Of a stretch of 64,000 bases of DNA, positions 19,669-29,840 are shown piece by piece. Every line of letters starts with the position of its first letter. Position 1 is the stretch's first letter. The notes beneath the pieces were generated by a model. That model had not been told where the DNA came from and searched no databases. It was given only the letters and a program-made list of their open reading frames with translations. Position numbers and translations under genes: made by a program. Origin of the DNA: Cordylochernes scorpioides. Lineage: Eukaryota > Arthropoda > Arachnida > Pseudoscorpiones > Chernetidae. The stretch lies in NCBI GenBank assembly GCA_030710605.1, contig CP092863.1:112644462-112708461 (forward strand). Reading direction: 5' to 3'.

Positions 19669-20067
19669 ATGACAACTGAACTTCCACAAATTCAAAAATT
19701 CAACGGCGATAATTTTCATCTATGGAAATTTCAAATGAAGATTATTCTAGAAGCAAAAGATCTTCTCGGTATAACTGATGGCTCTGAGGTAAAACCTGAA
19801 ATAGAGGATATTGCAAAATTCTCTAACTGGAAGAAGAAAGATGCAAAATCCAAAATGCTGATCACTACTGCTCTAGAGTTTAAATATCTTCAACAGATTG
19901 TTAATTGCCAGACTTCAGCAGAAATGTGGAAGAAATTATCAACAATATATGAACTGAAATCTGAAACAAACAAATATTTGCTGCAACAAAGATTTTTCGA
20001 ATATAAAATGAATCCAAATGATAACATTGCTACTCATATTTCCAAAGATTTATATTGCTCAAGATGA
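19669..20067 (+). pseudogene. copia Gag, N-terminal part
   Basis: The likely start is ATG 19669 (MTTELPQIQKFNGDN), just after the leader; the frame upstream is non-coding. It contains the copia Gag N-terminus with FHLWKFQMKIILEAKDL. It ends at a premature stop where a 17-bp sequence (TTGCTCAAGATGACAAC) copied from the start region (19660-19676) reappears at 20055-20071, so a small templated insertion disrupts gag. Confidence 0.8.
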
Positions 20068-20073
20068 CAACAA

Positions 20074-21132
20074 ATGAAAGATCTAGGTGAGCCAATCTCT
20101 GATGTTGCCCTAATTACAAAGATAATTTGCAGCTTGCCTGATAAATACAAGAATTTCATAACAGCATGGGATTCAGTTTCATCAGAAGAAAAGACACTAG
20201 AAAACTTGACGGCAAGATTACTGAAAGAAGAAAGCTTACAGGATCATTGGGATTCTTCAGGAAATTCTAAACCAGATAATGCCTTGATGACTTTTTCAAA
20301 GTTCAACAGAAATTCAACAGCTTCCAACAAACAACAGCAGCATCAACAATCCATTAAAGATAAAAAGAAGAACACACACTGTGGATATTGCAAGAAGAAA
20401 GGACATTGGTGGAAAGAATGCTATAAAAGAAAGGAAGAACAAAAAGGACAACAGCCAAGTTCTTCATCCAGAGATGATAGCTGTGCTTTTTCAGCTGAGA
20501 CAAGTGCCTTCCTCGCTGAAACAAAGGATTCCTGGATTGCAGATTCTGGAGCAACGGATCACATGACTTTCAGAAGAGAATGGTTCTCTACGTTCGAAGA
20601 AATACCAGAAGGTGTTCATCCTGTGTGCCTTGGAGATGGAAAGAAGATCTATGCAAAAGGTAAGGGAAATATTGATATTCTCTCTTATGTTGATAGTCAG
20701 AAAATTAATGCAACTCTTTTGGATGTTCTCTATGTACCTGAATTGGAGACTAATCTTTTCTCAATATCTACTGCAACAAAACATGGTTTGACGCTCATTT
20801 TTAAAGGAAATCAGATAAAATTGACTAAAAATTCGAAAGTGCTAGTTACTGGAATAAAGGACAATTCAAATCTTTATAGAATTTTTATTAAAGCAAAGCA
20901 ATCTTCACAAACTCATGTTGCTCAGTTAAGTCTAGATATATGGCATCAAAGAATGGGTCATGTAAATCCTATAAAATTAACCCAAATGTTTGAAAATAAT
21001 GTTTTTGAAGACGACATTAAAATTAGAGAAAAGCCTGATTCTTTACTATGTGAAGCATGCATCTATGGAAAACAAAATAGAAAAGTTTTCACGCGTCAAC
21101 AAGTCAAAATTCGACCTATCCAGGAGAGCTGA
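20074..21132 (+). pseudogene. copia Gag C-terminus, zinc knuckle, protease, pre-integrase
   Basis: 352 codons continuing Gag (MKDLGEPISDVALITKI), a CCHC zinc knuckle CGYCKKKGHWWKEC, protease active site DSGATDHM, and the pre-integrase motif WHQRMGHV with C-x2-C. The frame ends by a one-base deletion near 21120, just before the first integrase Asp. Confidence 0.85.
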
Positions 21133-22013
21133 TCTATTCAGATGTTTGTGGACCAATGAGTAAAAGATCACCAGGTGGATCATTATATTTTGTATCATTC
21201 AAGGATGATTTTTCAAGATTTAGAGTGGCCTACTTCATTAGGCATAAATCAGATGTACTTGAGAAATTTAAAGAATTTGTAAAAAGAGTTAGGACTGAAA
21301 CTGGAAATAAAATAAAAAGATTCAGAACAGATAATGGCACAGAATTCTTAAATAAGAATTTTTCTGATTATCTAAAATCTCTAGGAATTGTTCATGAACT
21401 CACTGCTCCATATACCCCAGAACAGAATGGAATTTCTGAAAGAGATAACAGAACAATAGTTGAATCAGCTAGATGCTTGTTACATGGAAGAAAAATGCCG
21501 CTTGAACTGTGGGCTGAAGCCGTAAACACAGCAGTCTATCTCTTAAATAGATGTACTACTAAAGTATTGGGAAATTCTACACCTTATGAAATATGGTACA
21601 AGAGAAAACCCTCCATCTTACATTTGAAAACTTTTGGATGTAACGCTTATGTGCATATACCAAAAGATAACAGAAAGAAATTAGACAAAAAGAGTATTCG
21701 TACATTTTTTGTTGGATATACTGAAACTAACAAAAATTATAGAATGTGGGATCCTATTGCTAGAAAAATTATCATAAGCAGAGATGTAATATTTACTGAA
21801 GCTAATACATCAGAAAATATTCAGGATAACCAACAAGAGCAGGTAACTATATACAGTGAAGAAAGTGTTGATAACACAAATACCAGTTCCAAACCAGAAG
21901 AATCATGTCGATACCCTCTCAGGAATAGAATCAGAGAAAATGAACAAACATCAACCAGCTGTACAAGAGCTATTTCATATGCTTGTTATGTCCATGACCA
22001 AGAACCACTTTAA
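21133..22013 (+). pseudogene. copia integrase core and C-terminal region
   Basis: Integrase with the DDE triad: Asp in the YSDVCGPM region (just upstream of ORF start 21156), Asp in FRTDNGTEF, and Glu in PEQNGISERDN. A GKxP-like C-terminal extension and a RYPLRNR-type basic end follow. The frame is open from 21156 to a stop at 22011-22013. The expected RT start does not follow, because of an internal deletion. Confidence 0.85.
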
Positions 22014-22469
22014 CATTACAACCTTCTTGATATTAAGTTACAATCTGTACCTTCTGATCCTTACTCAAAACTAACAAAAGAGATGTGCCCAAAGGATGAT
22101 CAGGAAATTGAAGAAATGAACAAGATTCCATACAGACAGACAATTGGTAGTTTAATGTACCTCATGACTGGAACTAGACCTGATATTGCCTACGCAGTCA
22201 GCAGGGTTAGCCAATTTATGAACAACCCAGGACCTTCACATTGGACCGCAGTAAAGAAAATATTTGGATACTTAAAAGCTACGAAAAACATCAGTATTTG
22301 TTTTGGTGGGAGTTCCTGCACTACATCTCTGATAGGTTTTTCCGATGCTGATTTTGCTGCAGACATATTTACGAAAGCTCTACCTCCTGAAAGGTATAGA
22401 AGACTAAGAAGCCAACTTGGACTGTCTGAAACAACGGAGAGCACGTTAGGTGGGAGTATTGGAAAGTAA
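22014..22469 (+). pseudogene. copia RT C-terminal and RNase H remnants
   Basis: YRQTIGSLMYLMTGTRPDIA is the conserved end of the copia RT; GFSDADFA then jumps directly to ADIFTKALP, so the middle of RNase H is deleted. The YVDD catalytic box is gone. This copy cannot reverse-transcribe itself. Confidence 0.85.
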
Positions 22470-22678
22470 CGTCGCACCCATAGCAACAACGGCCACTTCC
22501 CCCAGACATCACGTGACCTGGCGCCGACTGCCGGCGTTCCTGTATATAGGTTTCAGTTTTGCTTGTTGACTCACTGGGCTTACCTTCTTCTTTTAACTCT
22601 CTATGTTTGTCATCTTAATATAATCTTTTTGATAATTAAACATACTTTCTGAGATCCAACCTCTGTTTTATTCTTACA
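22457..22678 (+). repeat. copia 3-prime LTR
   Basis: 222 bp and apparently identical to the 5-prime LTR by eye. It is followed by the second ATAAC copy. Confidence 0.9.
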
Positions 22679-23168
22679 ATAACAATATTAAATAGTAGAA
22701 GTGCCATAGAATAGCAATACTGAAGAAACACATAAACTACAAGAAAAAAAGTGTGTAATGGCAAAAATTGTATTATATTAGTGTTTAAGTATTTGATTTA
22801 ATTATTTTTGAAATCCATTTAGTTGTTTCAAAATTAATATAATTTAAATAGACGGCAGCTTTTCCACCAAATCCCCATTAACCTTTGAAATTGCCTGAGT
22901 TGAGTGACTGACTGTAAAGAATCCTGACTGCGATGCCCATATTCTCAGTAAGAATAAAAAAAAAATAGGTTTATAAAAAAAATTAACCCAAAATACTGGC
23001 ATGTAAATATTTTTCTGTAAAAAAATAAAAGAGCATATTGAAATATTAGGCAAACATATGTGTTCGCTATTGATTGCGACTGCATTTTAAACGATTTTTG
23101 AAAAGAGATTTAAACAAATAAAGGCCAGAACAAAAATCAATAAAAAATATGAAATCCATTATTTACAT

Positions 23169-23437
23169 ACATTCACAAAAGCAAACGATCACAGAATTGA
23201 TGACTATGATACTTGTATATTTTAATAATATAAATGAGTTTTAAAAATTGTAAAAAAAAATAAAATAAAAGCATTGGCCGGGAATCGAACCCGGGCCGCC
23301 CGCGTGGAAGGCGAGCATTCTACCACTGAACCACCGATGCTTATAAGAAATGGCCATATTTGGGTATTTATTCTATTCACAAAAGCAAACGATGACAGAA
23401 TTGATTGTTGATGACTCTGATACTTGTATATTTTAAT
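23169..23437. repeat. Direct repeats of about 58 bp around the tRNA-Gly segment
   Basis: CAAAAGCAAACGAT..ACTTGTATATTTTAATA occurs at about 23173-23228 and again at about 23376-23437. The segment between, about 145 bp, holds the tRNA-Gly gene. The Helitron family D copy 1 has this end only once (6615-6668). Confidence 0.7.
23271..23340 (-). tRNA. tRNA-Gly (anticodon UCC), possibly variant
   Basis: The minus strand gives a cloverleaf: GCATCGG acceptor, D arm GGTTCAGTGGTAGAATGC, anticodon loop CTTCCAC (UCC), T arm with GGTTCGATTCC. The body resembles animal tRNA-Gly(GCC) with the anticodon first base changed. The acceptor stem has one C-A mismatch at the fifth pair and the base following it is T rather than the usual A discriminator. 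A T-rich terminator follows on the minus strand. It is a real Pol III-type gene, but it may be a decaying or recoded copy. Confidence 0.85.
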
Positions 23438-23670
23438 ATCAGCTCGAAGGTGGCGCTCGAGTGGCGAAATATCGAACTAAAATAGCTTCAATTTTTTAAC
23501 GCCCTGTGTAAAGAGAGGTCCACATGTGTGAGTTTTATATTTATAAATAAACATTTATTAAAGTAATCCCAATCAAATTGTCCTTTAAACAGAACGTAAA
23601 TAGTAAAAAATAAATTAATAAATTTAGTTCCAAATCTGCCGCTCGAGCGCCACCGTCGAGCTGATATGTG
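23437..23670. mobile_element. MITE with TCAGCTCGA terminal inverted repeats, copy 1
   Basis: About 30-bp TIRs (TATCAGCTCGAAGGTGGCGC at the left, complement ending GAGCTGATA at the right) with TA at both ends. Copies are at 62096-62320 and, right end only, 35795-35835. The TA target suggests a Tc1/mariner-type non-autonomous element. Confidence 0.7.
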
Positions 23671-24084
23671 GTCCATAAAGCTGAGACATTGTTGAATAAT
23701 TCTTTTGGCCGTAATTTGAGAACTGGGGATGATTTATAAATTTTCTCTGTGTGGTCTCTCCTGGAGGTGGTCTCTCAGTGGAATTGAGCAATGTCAGGAC
23801 AAGTTATTTGTCATTTAATAAAATTGGCAACTGTTTTGAGGTATGTGTCCTTTACTGTAGTTTGGTGTTGTTTGAAGTTTACGTTAAAAAGTAAGTGGGA
23901 TGTGTGTGTGAGAATAGAAGAAAACAGTTGATGTTAAACTTATTATATTCTCAATGATTTATATTGAAATATTGAAGTTTATTTTTTATATTTGAATTAA
24001 ACTTATAATGAGGCGAAGAGAACACATTGGAATATCAAATTATAGATTTTTTTATCGTAACTTTACTTTTCAATAATATATATA

Positions 24085-24261
24085 CAATAGAACCTCTCTG
24101 TAAAGGACACCTAATTGTTGAGCCAGTTTCCTTTAGGGAGAGGTGTCCTCTTACCAGAGAGTTACTAAATTGTATAAATGGTAATTTTGCAAATGAATAC
24201 TGTCCTTTGTAGAGAGGTGTCCTCTAGAACGAATGTCCTCTCATGGAGTATGTTCTACTCT
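24085..24261. mobile_element. MITE family F copy 2
   Basis: Ends CAATAGAACCTCTCTG and ..ATGTTCTACTCT, interior of alternating GGACA and TGTCC phrases. Homologous to 62752-62928 and 3307-3847. Confidence 0.6.
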
Positions 24262-24487
24262 CTATATATAATGAATTTTATCAATTATTAATTTTCATTC
24301 TTTACAGTATATATAAGGGCTATAGAACACAATAATATGAACCTACTATATTTGAAGATGATTTGTTGGTTGAAGAAGTTGGTTTGGAAAAAGGAATATC
24401 TACATCAACAAATCGTTTATTTAATTCTCGACATGTATTTTATAAAATGGTGTATGTATATAAGTAGAACTAGGATTTAAAGTAACC

Positions 24488-24532
24488 ATTCCCCTGAAGA
24501 GAGTGACAGGAAGTGACTGAAACGTCGGTGAT
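24488..24532 (+). ncRNA. Hammerhead-like motif in the mosaic unit, copy 1
   Basis: CTGAAGAG, a stem AGTGAC/GTGACT with one mismatch, then GAAACGTCGG. The boxes match the hammerhead core; stem I is at most two pairs and stem III two pairs. Copies are at 37145-37187 and 63130-63170. Confidence 0.35.
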
Positions 24533-24656
24533 TTAACAAATAAATAGTTTATGTAGCTAAATTTTTCTATAGATAAAAAAAAGCATATATTGGATTGAAT
24601 ACATTTTTTTCTAATATTTTGGTTGGCTGAACGCCAACCTTTGTCAAGGCATTACA

Positions 24657-25208
24657 TCCCTATATATATATATAATTCAGTGTATGTATGTATGTATGTT
24701 TTTCGGCTATACACGCCCACAATACATAAATAATCTGACTGATTTTAACAGTATATAGAGTAGAATATAGAAAAACTTATAGTGAAAATTTCAGGTCTAT
24801 ATCCCGAATATTCTTCGAGTTATTTGCAAATTTGCCCTTTCGCTCGCAAGCAGCGCCTCTAGCGGTGAAGATGGGAGGTAATATCAGCGGACCTAATGTA
24901 CATGTAAAACGTGTTGTTACAGGACATTGAGAAAAACTGGAAGAGATGTTAATCGCATTTTTAGCCAATTAAAATTGAAATTAACAGGTTCTGGGCAATA
25001 ATAGTGGTTTTTTAGTCAGAAAAGGATGATGACAATATTGCTGTATCATGTCTGATTATCAGACACAAAATTATATCGGGAAATAGTTTGGAGCGAGATG
25101 TTAAACAAGAGTGACATCCACGGCGCGAATTTATAATTGCAACGAATAGTATTTGAATAAAAACATTTAATCGAGTAAACCCGGGCGTTTCCGGGGTCAT
25201 TCGGCTAG
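24657..25208 (+). mobile_element. Non-autonomous Helitron, copy 1
   Basis: 552 bp starting TCCCTATATATA after A, ending CATTCGGCTAG before T. About 9 nt before the end is a hairpin ACCCGGG-CGTTT-CCGGGGT (one mismatch). These are Helitron hallmarks. The orthologous unoccupied position is visible at 37658/37659. No Rep/helicase is encoded; antisense ORFs inside are chance. Confidence 0.85.
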
Positions 25209-25440
25209 TTTTCGTATAAACAAACTCGAAGCCGCATAGTTTCTATATAACTGAACAAGTTTTCCGCGAATTCTTGGCCCTCTCTAGAATGAACGAAAGG
25301 GAAAAACGATCGGTTTTCGACAGCCAAGACTCGGTATTGAATTCTGGGGCACTTCTTTATTAAAAATAAATTGCTCCAATGGCCCCCGATTCTTGCAAAA
25401 TCCGAACCTCACAAGTGAGTCTTCTTCTTCTTTCTTATCT
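25209..25440. repeat. Mosaic unit sequence right of the Helitron, copy 1
   Basis: Collinear with 37659-37870 and 63847-64000 (shared CCTGGGGCACTTCTTTA-type phrases). No ORF. Confidence 0.6.
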
Positions 25441-25800
25441 CCACACAATCATTTCAGGATATCAAGCTTGTATAGCTTGTTGATGGTGTCTGCCGGGGAT
25501 AAGTAGAGCATATCAATGGATGAGTCAATACAGTCAATAATGTGTTTTGGGGTTGTAGGTTGACACTTAGTACATAGTGGGAAAATCTTGCAACCATTCT
25601 GTAATTGTCCATAGATGACCAGACTTAAGTCTGGAAATCAAAGAGTGTTGTTCTCTTAGGAGGACAGAATTTGTCCCACCTGCTCTGTACCAGTATTGTG
25701 CAGTATTAGATTTCCATTCCTGCAGGCATCACAAGAGAGTGCAAGTACAAAGCATGGCTGTGACACACGTGTGAGTACAAACGTCAAACTGCTTTCTACA
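25440..25800 (-). repeat. LINE-like 3-prime fragment, family A copy 2
   Basis: Homologous to 1-300 and 37865-38235, including the 16-bp palindrome CCAGACTTAAGTCTGG. On the minus strand the last bases are the GATTGTGTGGAGATAAG-type tail. It ends exactly where gypsy sequence begins. Confidence 0.55.
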
Positions 25801-26694
25801 TGGTATGTAGAACATATGTTCAAATATGTAAAAATTGTCCTGCATGGGGTAAAAGATGCTCCAAATGTAAAAAGATGAATCATTTTGCAGCTTTCTGTAA
25901 AAGTTCAGCTATCAGAGGTCTGAATGGTGAAACAGAAGAAACTGTATGGTCAATACATGAAGCAAAAGTAGTCCATACTTTGGAATGAAAAAAATCCAAC
26001 ATAGTGAATGGAAAGGAAATATGTTTCAAGTTGGACTCTGGAGCAGAAGTAAAAGTTTTGCCATACACATTCACCAGACAAATGAAAGGTTTGGAAATAT
26101 TTCAGACTAACCGAAAGCTAACATCATATACAGGACATGAAATCATGATAAAAGGAATTGCCACACTAAATTGCAAAACTAAAAATAAGACGGAAAGTCT
26201 AGAATTTCTCATTGCTGATGGATACTATCAACCAATTTTAGGAATGGAAGCTATTGAAAATCTTTCACTAATTAAGAGATGTGATGCTGTCCAAATACAG
26301 CAGAACAATTCTGCAAAAGAAATTTTGAACAGGCACAAAAATATATTTGAAGGCATAGGAAGACTGCCAATTGAACACAAGATTAGACTAAATGAAAATA
26401 CAACTCCAGTTATTGCTCCAAGCAGAAAAATTCCTTTTTCCATTAGAGAAAAAGTTAGAGCAGAATTGGAACGGATGGAAAAACTTGACATTATTGAAAA
26501 AGTTGAAGAACCAAGCGAATGGACACACCCTATTGTAGTGGTACAAAAACCTTCTGGAGATGTCAGAATTTGCATGGATCCCAGGGAACTGAACAAGTAT
26601 GTTCAGAGAGAGCGCTATATTCTGCCAACAGTCGAAACAATATTTTCTGAACTGAAAGGTGCTACAGTTTTCTCTGTATTTGATGCATCATCAG
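25801..26694 (+). pseudogene. Ty3/gypsy 1: zinc knuckle, protease, RT N-half
   Basis: One frame with a single TGA at 25986-25988. It contains a Cys/His cluster (CKNCPAWGKRCSKC..CHHF-type, ending FAAFC), the protease motif KLDSGAEVKVLP, and the RT start through RICMDPRELNKY to FSVFDAS. The sequence is of the K02A2.6-like gypsy type. It is cut at the first RT catalytic Asp by BEL2, and the frame resumes after the BEL2 TSD at 31123. Confidence 0.85.
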
Positions 26695-26876
26695 TGTTAG
26701 GATTTTTGTTATTTACATATTTTTTTGTATAATTTGCATATTTGACCATTGTTGTCAGATCACGTGTGACTGAGAATTGTATAAATAGAGCGAATTAGTT
26801 GTATATTGAGTGAGAGAGAAAAATAAAGGCTGTCTGTCTGCTAGCTCGCTTCGTAGTTTCTTCCAAGGCTACAACA
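26695..26876 (+). repeat. BEL2 5-prime LTR
   Basis: TGTTAGG..CTACAACA, with TATAAATA at about 26780 and AATAAAGG at about 26822, a normal U3-R-U5 order. Confidence 0.9.
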
Positions 26877-26894
26877 TTGGTCCATATCGAGCCG

Positions 26895-27025
26895 GATATA
26901 AAGAAGATATAAGAAGATATAAAGAAGATGATATGAAGAAGATATAAAGAAGATATAAGAAAATATAAAGAAGATATTAAGAAGATAAGATATTAAGAAG
27001 ATTGAGAAGATATTAAGAAGATACT
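26895..27025 (+). repeat. AAGAAGATAT-rich tandem repeat in the BEL2 leader
   Basis: About 130 bp of imperfect AAGAAGATATA units between PBS and gag. It is part of the element leader. Confidence 0.8.
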
Positions 27026-27183
27026 AGACCAAGAGTTGAAAATAAGCCGGAAGAAACCTGAGAATTTGAATCGCTAAAAAGTGATACCTACTGCTTTGCA
27101 AATAAGAAAGTTTAGAAATTAATGCAAATCAGGTGAGAATCAGAACGGTGTTTAGCGATTGAATAGATATATCGAAATAGAAG

Positions 27184-28450
27184 ATGTTTGAAACTATAAA
27201 AATGAAGGGAGCAATAAAGGGCAGAGCAGGGTATAAGGCTACCATTTCTAAGTTAATGAAGAAAGTGGAAGCAGAATTGGATAAAAAACTCCCTCAGAAA
27301 AGTTCATAAGAACTAATTATAGAATAATGGAGGAATACATGGTAAAGCTCCAAGAAGAAGATAAGTTGATCTGGGATTTGATGATAGATGATGAAGACAA
27401 TACTAGTCGTGAATTGGAGGAGGAACAGGATACTGTGATACAGTATAAAGAAAAATGGCTAAACCTTGAGATCAAAATAGGTGAGTTCCTCAATCCTCTG
27501 ACACAAAAATACTCGCTAAATGAAACAAGGGCGTGTCGGTTGCCCAAATTAGAATTAAAAATTTTCGATGGAACCAGGCTAGAATGGTTGGGCTGGTGGG
27601 CTCAATTTTCCACGATCCATGAAGATTCTAGGCTCTCAGACGTGGATAAACTGCAATATTTGGTGCAAGCCATAAAGGAAGATACAAGAGCATCACGACT
27701 GGTGAAAAGTTTTCCACTTACTGCCGATAATTACCCAAAAATCATTGCGGCGTTAAAAGACCGGTTTGGCGATAGGGTAATTCTAACCGAAATATATGTG
27801 AGAGAATTACTGGGCCTAGTCATAAATAACGCCCGGAGAACAACAATGACTATTGAGAACCTGTATGACAAGTTGGAGTCCTATCTCCGATCTTTGAAAT
27901 CCTTGGGAGTTACTCAGGATCAGAATGCGACGTTTTTGTACTCCATCGTTGAATCTAGTCTACCAGAGGAATTGATTCAGGTTTGGCAGCGCAGTTCCAT
28001 TTCGGGATACTATGTCGAAGGTGAGGATAAGCCTCAATCTATAAACCAGAGGCTAGGTTCGCTGTTCAAGTTCCTAAGGCAGGAAGTAAAAGGGGAAGAA
28101 CGTCTGTGAAGGCTGGATTTGGCGAATCCTCTAAAAGAGTTACAAGGCCCTATACTACAAGGCTACACAGAACTGAAGTAAGAGACACAGGTAACTCACA
28201 GCCTAAAGTGTGTCTATTGTGTCGAGGTGGCCATTGGTTGCTGACCTGCCAGAGATGGCTTGCCATGCCTGTTAAGGAAAGAAGAGAGTTGCTAGGCAGA
28301 CATAAGGCTTGTTTCCACTGCCTTCGTGTTGGACATTATGGGCGTCACTGCAGAAAGTATATAAAATGCAAGCTGTGTAACAAACATCACAATACTTTTC
28401 AGCATAGTGAGAAGATCCAGAACATCAGGGAGATTCCTTCAAAGGCATAA
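27184..28450 (+). pseudogene. BEL2 Gag with three zinc knuckles
   Basis: It starts at ATG 27184 (MFETIKMKGA), shifts frame near 27306, then runs 27327-28109 with DKLIWDLM, CRLPKLELKIFDG and the DUF1759-like region WWAQFSTIHEDSRLSDVDKL. It shifts again at about 28107 into CLLCRGGHWLLTC, CFHCLRVGHYGRHC and CKLCNKHHNTFQH, the three CCHC-type fingers typical of BEL/Pao Gag. Gag packages the RNA in virus-like particles. Two frameshifts disable this copy. Confidence 0.85.
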
Positions 28451-28474
28451 CCGCGAGAGGTATCAATCGCGGGC

Positions 28475-29840
28475 ATGCATGTTAAGACATTGGTACCCAG
28501 GGCTCTTTTGGCCACGGCCTTAGTCCGGTTGGTTAACCACCGGAATGAAGAAATAGTGGCGAGGGCCTTATTGGATCAAGGATCGCAGTCCTCTATACTA
28601 CACAGGAATGTGTTTCCAAATATTGAATATCCCGGTCTCCAGGGTGAATGCTCAAATTTATGGGGTCAACTCGATCAAAGGAGAGGAGGCAAGGGAGCTT
28701 GCCCACTTTGTCATAAAGCCTCTCGGGAAGGAGAAATGGGAATTGCCACTACAAGCTTTATTAGTAAATAAAATGACTGGATTGTTGCCAGGTCGAGACC
28801 TTTGCCTTCCGTTATCCGAAGAATTGAGGAGTGCCCAGCTTGCGGATCCACAGTTTGAAAAGAGTGGGAAGGTTGATCTTATTTTGGGAGCCGATGTATA
28901 CGGATCAATCTTGCTGCCTGAAATCCGGAGATGTAAGAAGACCCAGTTATGTGCACAAAACACAAGGTTGGGATGGATCCTATCGGGAAGATTGACAGGA
29001 GGGGATATCCTCGGCACTACCCAGGTTTTCTCTACTCATGTCCAGTATGAAGATAATATGGAAGTTATTTTAAATAAATTCTGGGAGGTAGAAGAAGTTC
29101 GACTAACCATCAAGACAACTCCTGAGGATGAGTTTTGTGGGGCTTTATATAAAACTGAAGTAAAACGAACATCAAGTGGAAGATATAACGTGCCCCTACC
29201 CTTTGACCCGAAGCTCGCCGAAACAGAATTGCTTGGAGGGTCGTTTGCCACCTGTGTCCAGCGGCAAATCGCCTTGGAACGACGTCTGGAAAAAGATGAG
29301 ATCCTCCGCCAGAAATATCGTTCTTTCATGGGGGAGTATGCCGAGTTGGGTCATATGACTTCATTATCTGAACAATCGGAGAAGGATGAGAAGGGATGCT
29401 GTTTCATTCCCCATCATGCAGTGAGAAAAAATCAGCCGAACAAGGGGAAGATAAGAGTAGTCTTCAATGCCTCTACTAAGACATCGAATGGATTCTCGTT
29501 TAATGAACGATTATATACCGGGCCAAAGCTACAAACTGACATCTTTACCATCCTAATCAAATGGCGCCAATATAAAGTTGTCGTATTAACTGACATTGAA
29601 AAAATGTATCGACAAATACTGGTGCGTCCTCAGGATGCGAAAAAACAGAGAATTTTGTGGAGAGAAAGTCCGAATGAAATACTGAGACCTTACCAGCTAG
29701 ATACAGTTACCTATGGAACTTCCCCTGCTCCTTTCCTGGCACTCCGAACCTTATTGCAATTGGCACAGGACGATGGAAACAAATATCCGAAAGCAGCGGA
29801 GGCAATAAGGAGAGAGATATATCTGTGGATGACATCATAA
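28475..29840 (+). pseudogene. BEL2 protease and RT
   Basis: Protease motif ALLDQGSQSSIL (28475 frame), frameshift at about 28615, then NKMTGLLPGRDL, the LILGADVYGSIL box, and RT with RVVFNAST, VVVLTDIEKMYRQI (first catalytic Asp) and TYGTSPAPFLALRTL. The frame breaks at 29825-29840, exactly at the YVDD box, where the sequence reads CTGTGGATGAC and the downstream frame restarts with VDD. Confidence 0.85.

Larger units (their letters stand above)
19375..22678 (+). mobile_element. Ty1/copia retrotransposon, deletion derivative
   Basis: 222-bp LTRs at 19375-19596 and 22457-22678 look identical. The target-site duplication is ATAAC (19370-19374 and 22679-22683). PBS TGGTAGCAGAGCG follows the 5-prime LTR and a purine-rich AGGTGGGAG precedes the 3-prime LTR. 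Gag, protease and integrase are present, but most of RT and the centre of RNase H are deleted. Identical LTRs with defective coding suggest recent mobilisation in trans. Confidence 0.9.
19306..23226 (-). mobile_element. Helitron-like family D copy 2, split by copia
   Basis: The minus-strand 3-prime end is CCGGGTCATTCTTCTAG at 19306 followed by T. The element runs to 19374, is interrupted by the copia element, and resumes at 22684 with sequence collinear with 6130-6660. The continuity across the copia TSD proves the order of insertion. Confidence 0.6.

Noticed and set aside
24777-25200. Antisense ORFs conserved between the two Helitron copies
   Set aside because: They lie in a non-autonomous Helitron, are under 65 codons and differ at their ends; conservation follows from the element being duplicated.
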